Assembly: GCA_016124935.1 (NCBI GenBank)
Contig: WGMS01000008.1
Location: 158,612 to 222,611, forward strand
Reading direction: 5' to 3'
DNA length: 64,000 nucleotides
From: a bacterium
Lineage (GTDB): Bacteria > Cyanobacteriota > Vampirovibrionia > Obscuribacterales > Obscuribacteraceae
The notes beneath the pieces are model-generated. The model did not search any database. It saw only the letters and a list, made by a program, of their open reading frames with translations, and was not told where the DNA came from. Position 1 is the stretch's first letter; each line of letters opens with the position of its first letter. Shown here one piece after another: positions 17,830-26,585 of the stretch. A program made the position numbers and the translations under genes.

Positions 17830-18906
17830 TCAGTCGATATTTTTGATGCTTCGATGAAAGCGAGTGACAATATTGGGGTCAGGAAAGATCCTGGTCAGAC
17901 TGTCGGACTTTCCTTCGTATTCGAAGCGATCAAGAACATAACGAATACTCTCCAGCCTCGCCACTTTCTTGTCATTGGCTTTCACGATAATCCAGGGGCT
18001 GAAAGAAGTATGGGTCTTGCTGAACATATCTTCCTTAAAAGAGGTATATCGGTCCCAGAGCTCCTGGGCACGCTGATCTATAGGGCTGAGCTTCCACTGT
18101 TTTAGTGGATTGATTCGCCGGGAATCGAACCTGGCTTTCTGTTCTTCCTTGGATATGGAAAACCAGAACTTGATTATTGAGATTCCGGATTCATAGAGCA
18201 TGTGTTCGAATTCGGGCACCTGCCTGATAAATCGCTTGTACTCGAGGTCGGAGCAAAAGCCGTTCACCGGCTCGACAACGGCTCGGTTGTACCAGCTCCT
18301 GTCAAAGAAGACGATCTCGCCCTCGTTAGGAAGCTGTTTTGCGTAACGCTGAAAATACCACTGTCCGCGCTCGGTCTCTGTAGGTTTCGGCAGAGCTACT
18401 ATTCGGAGAGCCCGGGGATTCATGTGCTCGGTGAATCTTCTGATGGTACCGCCTTTGCCTGCGGCATCCCTGCCCTCGAATAGTATCGCCACCCGTTGAT
18501 TGTTTTCCTGAACCCATCTCTGCAATTTGATCAGCTCAATCTGAAGATTGGTCAGCTCCTCTTCGTAGCGAACAGTCTCCACGATCCTCTTCAGTCTGAC
18601 GTTTCGAGCTCTGAGAAGTTTGACGACACCACGACGGGTGTTGAGAGCATCCACATCCTCCTGGGTGAGTTCGAACTGCCCCACCATCACTTTATCCGGG
18701 TCTCGAGAGACTAGCGGTTCGCTTACGGCGCCACCGGCAGTATCGGCGACTTTGGCGACTTTGGCGCTCTTGACGGATGGAGCCGCTTTCAGCGCTCTCT
18801 TGCTGGTAGCGACGAGAGTTTTTTTGCCGTTTCCGTTTTGCGACCCGTCCAATTTACCATTGGCTTCCGCCTTCCCAGATCCGGCACTTTTTCGATTTGC
18901 AGCCAA
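17830..18906 (-). CDS. ppk2: Polyphosphate kinase 2, class I
   Basis: About 358 residues. PPK2 transfers phosphate between polyphosphate and nucleotides, usually making GTP or ATP from polyphosphate. Walker A EGRDAAGKGG is at about residue 146 and Walker B FFDRSWYNR at about 202; the lid region with KARFDSRRINPLKQWKLSP is also present. The first 75 residues are Ala/Lys/Gly-rich and variable; the conserved domain starts at about FELTQEDVDAL. The TTG at 18906 is chosen because GGAGG stands eight bases upstream; another TTG at 18912 is too close to it. Convergent with htpX. Confidence 0.93.
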   Translation of the reverse strand: MAANRKSAGSGKAEANGKLDGSQNGNGKKTLVATSKRALKAAPSVKSAKVAKVADTAGGAVSEPLVSRDPDKVMVGQFELTQEDVDALNTRRGVVKLLRARNVRLKRIVETVRYEEELTNLQIELIKLQRWVQENNQRVAILFEGRDAAGKGGTIRRFTEHMNPRALRIVALPKPTETERGQWYFQRYAKQLPNEGEIVFFDRSWYNRAVVEPVNGFCSDLEYKRFIRQVPEFEHMLYESGISIIKFWFSISKEEQKARFDSRRINPLKQWKLSPIDQRAQELWDRYTSFKEDMFSKTHTSFSPWIIVKANDKKVARLESIRYVLDRFEYEGKSDSLTRIFPDPNIVTRFHRSIKNID

Positions 18907-19093
18907 AACCAATGCCTCCTGCCGATAGAACGGGATCTAAAAATATAGAAATCCCTGATTCAGTAATTTACCTTCTAAACATTACAAATATACCCAGTCT
19001 GAAAGAACCTGGTTATACAATATGAAACTCGATGAAACTCGATAAAACTCGGCATGAAATCCGGTTGGCTTCAACCACCAGTTCTTACCGCTT

Positions 19094-19579
19094 ATGAAAA
19101 GCTCTAGAGTCAGAAAAATCACTTTGAGCCTGGCAGCCCTGGCTGCTGTGGGGCTGTTCATGCCTTTTTCGAATCTCTTCCTGCATCGACCGACCCCCCT
19201 GCCCGTAGAAGGATCGGAAGAATTCAGAAGAGTATCGGTGGTTCTACAGCAGAAGTGCGCGGACTGCCACACGCCGAAAAGGACAGCCTATCCGGTCTAT
19301 TCATCCCTGCCCATCGCCAATCGTATAATCGAGACCGATATCGAAGAAGCGCAAAAGCATATAATTTTCTCAGACGATATGCTTCAGGGAAAAACCCCGA
19401 TAAGCGCACTGGACAAAGCAAAAATCCAGTCAGCCTTTCTCGATGGCGGCATGCCGCCCTTGAAATACCTGGCACTGCACTGGGACGCCAAAATAACCAG
19501 AGCGGACAAAGAGGCCATTCTGACCTGGCTGCAGTCGGAAAAGCCGCTTCATCCCGACACCGCCGGAAGCCAAGAGTAA
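19094..19579 (+). CDS. Exported haem-binding domain protein
   Basis: 161 residues. An N-terminal hydrophobic segment (LSLAALAAVGLFMPF) anchors or exports it. One CXXCH haem site, CADCH at Cys55-His59, follows, and GGMPPLKYLALHWDAK together with the C-terminal LTWLQSEK fits the haem_bd (PF14376-like) family. It probably acts as a small periplasmic c-type cytochrome carrier or sensor. It is followed by an exported protein gene on the same strand at 65 bases. Confidence 0.85.
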   Translation: MKSSRVRKITLSLAALAAVGLFMPFSNLFLHRPTPLPVEGSEEFRRVSVVLQQKCADCHTPKRTAYPVYSSLPIANRIIETDIEEAQKHIIFSDDMLQGKTPISALDKAKIQSAFLDGGMPPLKYLALHWDAKITRADKEAILTWLQSEKPLHPDTAGSQE

Positions 19580-19643
19580 AGCAACTTGAACTGGCGGATA
19601 ATTCCCCAACTGAGTAGAATGCAGTTTACGAAAGGAAATTCCA

Positions 19644-20189
19644 ATGTCCAACCGATTCCTTCTATCTGCACTACTGACATGCACAATCTGGGTCCTGACC
19701 TCGTCCCATCTTGGGCTGCGCGCCCAGAGCAGCTCCTGGGCAGATTCCCTGACGAAGTTGACGGTGTCCGATTTTATAAAACTTTATTGCCTCAGCCATC
19801 TGCAGTTCTATCATCAACGAGATCAGCTGGATATCAGTTTTGTCCCCAACAAGAGTCCTGCTGAAGCGGTACTATATCTGGTGAAACCGGTAGTGGTGCC
19901 GGTTGATGATCTACCAACCAGAGCAGATCTGACCGCTTCCTTGAAGGAATCCGCCAGGCTCTATGAAAAGCACGTAGAAAGAATTTTTCAGGACCCTGCC
20001 ATCACCAGTCGCTGGAAAAACGTCAATACCAGGGACAACCTGATCATTCGATTCGTATCCACCATCGACGAGGCGAACAAGAAACAAGAAACCATAGGCA
20101 TATTGAGCCGGGGTAAATTGATATTCGAAGAAGCGAAGATCAAAGAAGAGCTAAAAGCAATTCAGAACAAACTGAAGATCGACAATTGA
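19644..20189 (+). CDS. Exported protein of unknown function
   Basis: 181 residues with a signal peptide (FLLSALLTCTIWVLTSS, cut near LRAQ). No recognised domain; the mature part is mixed alpha/beta with a helical Lys/Glu-rich C terminus. Its stop codon lies 20 bases before the start of the TonB-C/TPR gene and the two probably share a transcript. Confidence 0.75.
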   Translation: MSNRFLLSALLTCTIWVLTSSHLGLRAQSSSWADSLTKLTVSDFIKLYCLSHLQFYHQRDQLDISFVPNKSPAEAVLYLVKPVVVPVDDLPTRADLTASLKESARLYEKHVERIFQDPAITSRWKNVNTRDNLIIRFVSTIDEANKKQETIGILSRGKLIFEEAKIKEELKAIQNKLKIDN

Positions 20190-20206
20190 AGGCAGGAGAT
20201 CTCAAA

Positions 20207-21829
20207 TTGAAAACGGCAAATCCAGGCAAAATGCTTCTTCTCGCCTTATTTTGGTCGACTCTGCCAGTCGAGCCCGCTTTATCCAGCGAAGCAGCACCGC
20301 TTTTCCTGGCCCAGGCTCCCCGGCTATCTGTCCAGGACATCGAAAGGCAAATAGAAATTCGCCTGGATAAAGTATGGAAAACCCTGCCGTCCCTACCTGC
20401 GGGCGCCGGCTCATTCGATTTTATCATCAACAAAGATGGTTCACTGGTCAATCTCATACCAATAAAATCCAGCGGCAATGCGGATTTCGACCGGGCAGCC
20501 ATGGGCACCATCAAGAGGGTCATACCTCTGCCGAACTTACCGGCTCATCTAGCCGTAGACTCTATGCGCCTTCGGGCTAGTTTCCAATCGGGTCAATCCA
20601 GGCAGGTCTCTCTGGAATTCGCCCCACTATCATTTGATGGCGGCGAGCCACAAACAAGCCCTCCGGCTCATAGCACCAGCTCCGAGGGTCCCACCAGTCA
20701 GATTAAGCCGTCCTCTTTTAACCCTCCGGCTCATAGCACCAGCTCCGAGGGTCCCACCAGTCAGATTCCGCCGTCCTCATTTAACCCTCCGGCTCATGGC
20801 AATAGCTCCGAGGGTCCCACCAGTCAGATAAAGCCGTCCTCTTTTAACCCTCCGGCTCATGGCAATAGCTCCGAGGGTCCCACCAGTCAGATTCCGCCGT
20901 CCTCTTTTAACCCTCCGGCTCATGGCAATAGCTCCGAGGGTCCCACCAGTCAGATTCCGCCTCCGGGGGGCAACGGCGGGAATTCGGGCAGCAAAGCCAC
21001 GGCGGCGAAACCGTCGACTGATCCAGCAAACGCTGCCACGCCCCGGATGTCCGCCCAGGAGAAAGCCGAGGCTCTATACAAACTGGTCAATCTGGGCGTG
21101 GTCTCGATGAACGCAGGCAACTACAAAACCGCGATAAGCAAACTGGAGGAAGCCATAGCGCTAGCACCGGAGCACTCTGTTGCCAGACAGAACCTCGCTA
21201 TCGCTTACAACAACTATGGCCTGACCCTCAAGGATAAACCGGCAGAAGCTCTCAAAATCTATCACAAAGCCGTGTTCCTCAATCCAGAAAGTGCAGAAAC
21301 CGGCAGCAATCTAGAGGCGATCATAACTATGCTGGGCAAAAACCCTGCAGCCTTTGAAGACAGGGTCAAACTGGGCGATAGCGCCGCCCGAGAAGGCGAC
21401 AAGATAGGAGCAAAAGTTGAATATCTGGCAGCGTTGAAATTAAAAGAGGACAGCTCGGTCCGAACGAAGCTGACCAATCTCGATAGAGTTCAGCCTGACC
21501 ACCCCGAGACTTCTACAAAAAATCCTCCAGCCAAACAAGCAGCAGCAAAGGCTCCAGTCCAGAAGACCACTCCTTCAGCAATTCAGAAGAAGCCCGCTCC
21601 TGCTTCAACACCATCCAAATCGCCACAGAAGAGTCCAGTCAGTCCTCCGAAAAATAAGCTGGACGAAGTCTACAGTCATTTGAGCGACCTGGAGAAAAAG
21701 CTGTTCGGCAAAGTTTTTGCTCAGGATGACCTTATATCCAGGCTGAATCGTCTCGAAAGCAAGAGCTTCGGCAAGACCCAGACCGGTACGACAAGAAGAC
21801 GGCTGGATGCGCTCCTACTTGCCAACTGA
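20207..21829 (+). CDS. Exported TonB-C-like and TPR protein with 21-residue repeats
   Basis: 540 residues from the TTG at 20207, which has AGGAG eight bases upstream; a further TTG (20186) and an ATG (20231) are in frame. Order: signal peptide; a TonB C-terminal-like domain (residues about 40-140: GSFDFIINKDGSLVNLIPIK, ADFDRAAMGTIKRV); five near-identical 21-residue units starting PPAHxxSSEGPTSQI; a TPR block (YKTAISKLEEAIALAPEHSV and KIYHKAVFLNPESA); a Pro/Lys linker; and a C-terminal motif LEKKLFGKVFAQDDLISRL repeated as LESKSFG. The last motif recurs in repeat proteins of this type. Location is probably periplasmic. Confidence 0.82.
   Translation: MKTANPGKMLLLALFWSTLPVEPALSSEAAPLFLAQAPRLSVQDIERQIEIRLDKVWKTLPSLPAGAGSFDFIINKDGSLVNLIPIKSSGNADFDRAAMGTIKRVIPLPNLPAHLAVDSMRLRASFQSGQSRQVSLEFAPLSFDGGEPQTSPPAHSTSSEGPTSQIKPSSFNPPAHSTSSEGPTSQIPPSSFNPPAHGNSSEGPTSQIKPSSFNPPAHGNSSEGPTSQIPPSSFNPPAHGNSSEGPTSQIPPPGGNGGNSGSKATAAKPSTDPANAATPRMSAQEKAEALYKLVNLGVVSMNAGNYKTAISKLEEAIALAPEHSVARQNLAIAYNNYGLTLKDKPAEALKIYHKAVFLNPESAETGSNLEAIITMLGKNPAAFEDRVKLGDSAAREGDKIGAKVEYLAALKLKEDSSVRTKLTNLDRVQPDHPETSTKNPPAKQAAAKAPVQKTTPSAIQKKPAPASTPSKSPQKSPVSPPKNKLDEVYSHLSDLEKKLFGKVFAQDDLISRLNRLESKSFGKTQTGTTRRRLDALLLAN
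20660..20965 (+). repeat. 63-bp tandem repeats, four full copies plus a partial fifth
   Basis: In-frame 63-bp units start at 20660, 20723, 20786, 20849 and 20912, each coding a 21-residue PPAH..SSEGPTSQI unit. Units 1-2 read HST and 3-5 read HGN; the residue after the common I alternates K, P, K, P, P. The pattern suggests duplication of a two-unit block. Confidence 0.92.
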
Positions 21830-21965
21830 TTTCAGGCCAGCCAGAATTATTAACTACAAGTAATTTTTACCCTGGGAACCTCCCCGGAGCATGTCCGTCC
21901 CTGTGTTCATGCAGACAACTCAACAATGCTAGAGCTGCTGCGCTTTGATTGATCCAACTCCCCCT

Positions 21966-22012
21966 CGCGCCCGGGAACCTTCCAGTAAGGTTTCAGGGCG
22001 CGAAACCTTTTT
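21966..22012. terminator. Long hairpin terminator with an alternative stem
   Basis: A 16-base arm (21966-21981) pairs almost completely with 21987-22002 around a 5-base loop. The inner bases aaggtttc (21987-21994) can instead pair with gaaacctt (22002-22009), which is followed by a T-run. It lies between the TPR gene and the convergent small membrane protein gene. The second fold has terminator form. Confidence 0.65.
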
Positions 22013-22015
22013 GAG

Positions 22016-22333
22016 TCATGCATCAGATTCAAATAAACTGCGAAATTCCTGAATCTTCCACTGGCTCTCCAGTTTCTCTATCTGTTCATCAGTAAACCCG
22101 AGCTCCTGCGCGGATTTATTGTTGATAGATTGCATCGAACCTTTTTCATGAACCTGCACCGAATGCTCAATCATCCAGAGCAGTTGTCCTGAAACAATCA
22201 ACGCCACAAGATAGAAATAGATTCTCAATCTAACGCAAAACTCGTCACTGGCAAGAAATGCCCTGGATGAAACTCGATTTCTATCTTCAATTATCATGAG
22301 AACAGCATGCCACAACAATATCCAGAACACCAT
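22016..22333 (-). CDS. Small single-pass membrane protein
   Basis: 105 residues, not recognised. One clear membrane helix (IYFYLVALIVSGQLLWMIEH) lies in the middle; the N terminus is also hydrophobic (VFWILLWHAVLMII). The C-terminal tail is charged and ends in QWKIQEFRSLFESDA. GGGAG lies eight bases before the ATG. The start may be at ATG 22297. No domain is identified. Confidence 0.6.
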   Translation of the reverse strand: MVFWILLWHAVLMIIEDRNRVSSRAFLASDEFCVRLRIYFYLVALIVSGQLLWMIEHSVQVHEKGSMQSINNKSAQELGFTDEQIEKLESQWKIQEFRSLFESDA

Positions 22334-22435
22334 ACGGTTTCTCCCAGCAGAATTAATCTGCGCGATTCAAAAATAAATCTCTGATCGAAAAATAGCGCAC
22401 CAGATATAGAGCCGAAATTTACTCAGGCGGTGCGG

Positions 22436-23194
22436 TCAGACAGACGCGCAAATCAGTTCTGCGAAAATATGACGAAACGACTCGGGATCTGCCGCACGAA
22501 CGCCAAGAAGAGCCTCGGCTTTGAGATCGTCTTTGAGATCGTGACAGACTTCCATATACTGGGACAACAAAGTGCAGCCTTCGTCAGGCGCGATAGAAGC
22601 GAGCAACTCCGCCATAAATCGAGGCAGTTGAAAGTGATGGTAGTCGACAGGGGTGGTCCAGGTTCCACCCCAGACAACAAATCCATGTCTGGCGAAAACC
22701 GGGACAATTTCTTCCACCATCCCCACTTTTCGATTGCGCCGATTCAAATAGCTCCAGCCTTTTGACGGATTGACCTTCACCATGCCGTTCTCTTCATCAA
22801 TCTGAAGATATGGATTCTGAAGAGGATTGATATCAATAGCCGCACCGTAAGAATGTATGGAGAAGGTGTCGGTTCCTGCAATGGAACGGCTGTTGAAACA
22901 GGACGAGTTATTGTCGTCCATGGAAAGTTCGTCATTGCCTAGATAGTGGTGCATTGACCGTATCTTATCGACGGGGAAACGCAGCTCAAGCAGCTCTTTA
23001 AAAACTCTCTCCACCGATTCAGCAAGTACATCCATTACTGTGATCAGACCGTCATCACGAATCTCTCCTTCGAAATCGCAATAGGAGATCTCTATATTCA
23101 CCAGGCGCTCAATAGAAAGCGGACAGTTGGGGCTCCAGACCCCGGTACTCTCCAGCAAATCTATAAAAGCTCTATCCACAGGAAGAGTCGCCAA
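22436..23194 (-). CDS. M15-family peptidase (D-Ala-D-Ala carboxypeptidase/endolysin-like)
   Basis: 252 residues without a signal peptide. The C-terminal half has the zinc motifs of the M15_4/VanY-like group: SIHSYGAAIDINP (HxxxxxxxD) and VVWGGTWTTPVDYHHFQLP (D..HH). GVWSPNCPLSIERL opens the N-terminal part. The family cleaves peptidoglycan stem peptides. Lack of a signal peptide suggests release by lysis or a special route. It is flanked by a small membrane protein gene downstream and a divergent DUF3592 gene upstream. Confidence 0.83.
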   Translation of the reverse strand: MATLPVDRAFIDLLESTGVWSPNCPLSIERLVNIEISYCDFEGEIRDDGLITVMDVLAESVERVFKELLELRFPVDKIRSMHHYLGNDELSMDDNNSSCFNSRSIAGTDTFSIHSYGAAIDINPLQNPYLQIDEENGMVKVNPSKGWSYLNRRNRKVGMVEEIVPVFARHGFVVWGGTWTTPVDYHHFQLPRFMAELLASIAPDEGCTLLSQYMEVCHDLKDDLKAEALLGVRAADPESFRHIFAELICASV

Positions 23195-23335
23195 CTATTT
23201 CAATCTCCGGCTTCGGCAAAACATCTGACCATGATAAACCAATTTGTTTCAAATATCGTAAGGCGTGCCCGGCGGGAGAATTCATGGGCTAAAATGGGCA
23301 GATTCAATGGACCCGCCCGAGAGTAGTGTAGAGCG

Positions 23336-23905
23336 ATGGACGAAGACAAACGCAGGTTGAAGAACTGGTTCTTTTTCATAGCCATGGTCTTTCTTACAGT
23401 AGGAGCCGGCTTCTCCCTTGGCATCATAGTCGACCATCAGAAAATCAAAGCTGTCCAGAAGTGGCCCATTCAAGAAGGACGACTGATTACCCAGGTGGTC
23501 AAAACGAACAAACAGGGCGGAGTCGACCAATCGGTGCTCTACGAGTACAAAGTCGGAAACCTCACTTACAAAGGAAGCACAGTGGCACCAAACCGCTTCA
23601 CCGAAGGGGAGCACGAGTTTTTCCGGGGTGAGAAGAACGGTCAGTACACCGTCATGGTGCACTACAACGCCGAGAATCCGATCGAGTCCTATTTAATAGA
23701 CCGCTTCGATCCTTATAGCGGAGCCGGAATAATCTATGCCGGTGCGGCGCTGGTCTTCGGTGTGATTTTCGGAGCGATCGGTCTGCTAATGCAAAAAAAT
23801 AGCTCAGGCTCAGGCGCAGAATCAGAAGAAGACCCGGTCAGCGGTCCGGGACAAAGCTATACGGACTCTTCCGAGGCGGAAGACCTGGATAAAATCGAGG
23901 CTTAG
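23336..23905 (+). CDS. DUF3592 membrane protein
   Basis: 189 residues. Two membrane helices (IAMVFLTVGAGFSLGIIV and IIYAGAALVFGVIFGAIGLL) flank an extracytoplasmic beta domain with WPIQEGRLITQVVKTN, YEYKVGNLTYKGSTVAPNRF and VMVHYNAENPIESYL, which is the DUF3592 pattern. Function unknown. The last four bases overlap the stop of the convergent DUF4388 gene. Confidence 0.83.
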   Translation: MDEDKRRLKNWFFFIAMVFLTVGAGFSLGIIVDHQKIKAVQKWPIQEGRLITQVVKTNKQGGVDQSVLYEYKVGNLTYKGSTVAPNRFTEGEHEFFRGEKNGQYTVMVHYNAENPIESYLIDRFDPYSGAGIIYAGAALVFGVIFGAIGLLMQKNSSGSGAESEEDPVSGPGQSYTDSSEAEDLDKIEA

Positions 23906-26073
23906 CCAGGCCGTCGAGAAGCTTGAATAAAGAGACTGCCGCTCTCCACCGCCTGGAACATGGCTTGCTGAGTCAAAGAGACAAGCAATGGCAGTTGCTG
24001 GGCATCGGCAGGTACGGTAGCCAGTCCGAAATGAAGTGAAGGAGCCAGATTGGCCAGTTCAGGCATTTTTGCCGGCAGATCTGCGTTGATTCGCTGGCAG
24101 AGCGATACAGCCTGCTCGGAATTGACCCCGGGTAATAATATGCCGAAAGCTCTCTCTCCAAAATGCCCCAGGTGATCGACTTCTCGAATGATCTCTTTCA
24201 CCGCCCCGGAGATTCGAATCACCGTCTCCGGACCGACCGACTGCGCACCGTCGCCGGTGACTTTCACACAAAAAATGATCAGGGTGAAGTCGGTCCCGAA
24301 ACGAAAAGCCCGGGCAAATTCATTGTTCAGTAAAAACTGGAAGCCTTCGAAGCTGAAGATCTGCGTATGGCTGTTAAGCAAGAAAGCACGACCGGCCTCT
24401 GCCTGGCTCTGTTCAATAGGCACTTCGACTTCGGGAACACCCAGGTATTGGCTCGGCGCTGAATACTGCGGTGCCTCGGCACTGAAGCCGACCGAACCTC
24501 CCTCGACCTCGCCCTCGGTCTCTGTCCCTGTCCCGACAGGCCAGGATGTGGGCTCGGTGAGGGCGGATGCTCCCGGGGCGGCAGCCTTATAGAAGAGAAA
24601 GCTCGGCGGTAGTGGAGCCGATATGCTCTTCTTCGAGGTTCCTCCGCCAAATCCTTCTTGAACAGCAGCGCCTGTGCCGGAAGCCGCACTCTGACCGGAA
24701 TTCTGGGCGACCGCGTCTTGAAATGCCTTCTCGGCATTCTTATCCTTACCCGGAAGTTGCATGGGATTGTCCCTCTGCTTCTTCGCTATCGAGTTAAGGG
24801 ACTGTCCCTCCGGAGTATGGACCAATCCAAGCTTCAAAAGATTACCTACAATGCCTACCCAGCGAGACTTTGGCAAATTCGCCTTACCCGCAATCTGGGC
24901 GATGGTCTGAAATCCATCTACATTCTCGACGAAATACTGCTGTACTTTTATGCCTAGAAGGGCTCCGTCCTGAAGCCGCTCCAGCATCTTATCCTCGTTC
25001 AATTGCAAGGGGGGCTTCTGTAGAATCGAAATTTCGTTGATGTTATTCATTTCCAGAAAGGAATAGTTGGCGAGAAGCGCTTCTCCCTGCTGAATAATCT
25101 CCTGACACGATTCTTGAATACTTGCAGCCTCGGGCTGCAAACCCTCTTCGAAAGTAGCCTGACCCTGACGGCAGGCGAATAGCTCGAGCAAAACATCGAG
25201 CCCCTCTTTTCCGCTGTCTGTATAAGCATGCACCGGCCGTCCCAGACCGAACTGGACCACGATATTCTCAGACGGCGTCGAGACCCTGAGATGACCGGTC
25301 ACATCCGACTGGGCTGCGGTGTTTATGATAGCCCCTATCGGCCTGACTTTCAGGTCTCCCCCCATGAGCCTGGACATGGTACTGGCGGCAAAATCCTCCT
25401 GGGGCCCGGGACCTCCGGCATATCCGGAAGAGGAAGAGTCCATCTCATTGGTTCCACCCATAGATCCAAAAGATCCCATCGCTCCCCTGGGAATGACTGA
25501 TTCAGCGGTAGCAAAGCCCGAATCATCACTGCCGATCTCAAAGGCTCCGGCGGTTATCTCTCGCGACCTTTTCTTGACCAGCCGGTCCCCGAGCGAACCC
25601 TTATTATCTTTCTCTTTTTCATAATTCTTCTTGTACTCTCGATGGGCCTCTATCTCCTCTTCGTGGAGAGTAGCAGGCGCTCCCACCGCTTCGCACATCT
25701 GGGCGAATATCAGATGCATATCCTTGGTCTTATAGAAAAAGACCATGCGATTGCCCACCACCGACTCTTCATGCAACCACCATTCCATCTCTTTTATGCC
25801 CTGCCGAGCCAACATACCAAGCTTGAAAAGCTTGTGCAGTTCTTTGTCTTCCCAGATATAGACATGTTTCATCCCACGCACCTGTTGAGCTTTCTCCACA
25901 TAGGCGACAAGCTCTTTCAAGGATGGATACATATCTATCCTATAATCCTGGACCGGGATAACGTCTTTGTTGCTGAACATGCGATTGTAAACAGGAAAAA
26001 GGACTCCATTAATCATATGTACGGAGAATCGACAAAACAAACCCCCGGGATAGTGATCTTCGACGAATTTCAT
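23902..26073 (-). CDS. DUF4388 (PATAN-like) protein with degenerate GGDEF-like C terminus
   Basis: 723 residues. The N-terminal part (1-150) is of unknown fold. A DUF4388-like domain follows at about 245-300 (RVSTPSENIVVQFGLGRPVH), then a winged-helix-like segment (IAGKANLPKSRWVGIVGNLL, LGLVHTPEG) and a disordered linker. The last 150 residues resemble a GGDEF domain, but the catalytic GGDEF is replaced by FGERAFGILLPG, so cyclase activity is unlikely. The family serves as an output or adaptor module in signalling. A second gene of this kind is at 54.8-56.6 kb. Confidence 0.8.
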   Translation of the reverse strand: MKFVEDHYPGGLFCRFSVHMINGVLFPVYNRMFSNKDVIPVQDYRIDMYPSLKELVAYVEKAQQVRGMKHVYIWEDKELHKLFKLGMLARQGIKEMEWWLHEESVVGNRMVFFYKTKDMHLIFAQMCEAVGAPATLHEEEIEAHREYKKNYEKEKDNKGSLGDRLVKKRSREITAGAFEIGSDDSGFATAESVIPRGAMGSFGSMGGTNEMDSSSSGYAGGPGPQEDFAASTMSRLMGGDLKVRPIGAIINTAAQSDVTGHLRVSTPSENIVVQFGLGRPVHAYTDSGKEGLDVLLELFACRQGQATFEEGLQPEAASIQESCQEIIQQGEALLANYSFLEMNNINEISILQKPPLQLNEDKMLERLQDGALLGIKVQQYFVENVDGFQTIAQIAGKANLPKSRWVGIVGNLLKLGLVHTPEGQSLNSIAKKQRDNPMQLPGKDKNAEKAFQDAVAQNSGQSAASGTGAAVQEGFGGGTSKKSISAPLPPSFLFYKAAAPGASALTEPTSWPVGTGTETEGEVEGGSVGFSAEAPQYSAPSQYLGVPEVEVPIEQSQAEAGRAFLLNSHTQIFSFEGFQFLLNNEFARAFRFGTDFTLIIFCVKVTGDGAQSVGPETVIRISGAVKEIIREVDHLGHFGERAFGILLPGVNSEQAVSLCQRINADLPAKMPELANLAPSLHFGLATVPADAQQLPLLVSLTQQAMFQAVESGSLFIQASRRPG

Positions 26074-26158
26074 CTTTAGACATTTTCTAGGAGCGACAAT
26101 TCGGCCAGGATTCCTGGCAAAATTGAGGGATAATTTTCCGACCCTGGAGACTGATCAA

Positions 26159-26470
26159 ATGACAGACGTATCCGTAGAGAAATACCTCCTTTACGCCCTG
26201 CAGCAACTCAAAACCCTGGAAGAGGACATGAGCGTGCTGACAACCCATTCCGCAAAAGCCGATCCTGAAATCATCGAAGAGCTTCTAGATGAAATCATCA
26301 CCAGAACAATGGTACCGGCCCTGGAAAAACTCGGAGTGGAAGACCCGCTCACCGAAATCCAGGAAGAGATAGACCCGAGCGACATCTTCGAAGAAGAGCT
26401 CGAGCGAATCACCGATGACCTCGAAGAAGAAGAAGAAGAGGAAGACGAGGAAGCAGCCCTTATAGACTGA
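26159..26470 (+). CDS. Small acidic hypothetical protein
   Basis: 103 residues, strongly acidic with an E-run near the C terminus (EEEEEEEDEE). It is helical and amphipathic at the N terminus (EKYLLYALQQLKTLEEDMSV). The ATG at 26159 has GGAGA upstream. It is divergent from the DUF4388 gene. No domain is recognised. Confidence 0.65.
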   Translation: MTDVSVEKYLLYALQQLKTLEEDMSVLTTHSAKADPEIIEELLDEIITRTMVPALEKLGVEDPLTEIQEEIDPSDIFEEELERITDDLEEEEEEEDEEAALID

Positions 26471-26531
26471 AGGGTATGAGTTCAGTCGCTTACGAGCGCT
26501 GCATCAACTCTGTCAAAAGCACACTGCACAG

Positions 26532-26559
26532 GGGCTCGTCCTTTACCAAGGATGAGCCC
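26532..26559 (+). promoter_or_regulatory. Stable hairpin in the leader of the DUF3298 gene
   Basis: gggctcgtcctt (26532-26543) pairs with aaggatgagccc (26548-26559) through a 4-base loop with one G-U pair; flanking tgca/tgca extends it. No T-run follows, so it could end the upstream small gene or act in the leader 27 bases before the next ATG. Confidence 0.4.
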
Positions 26560-26585
26560 TTGCACCATATACAGAACCAGAAGAT

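Noticed and set aside
18107..18140. tRNA T-arm-like sequence on the minus strand
   Set aside because: It reads aggttcgattcccgg but falls in conserved codons of ppk2 (ARFDSRR), and no acceptor or anticodon arms surround it.
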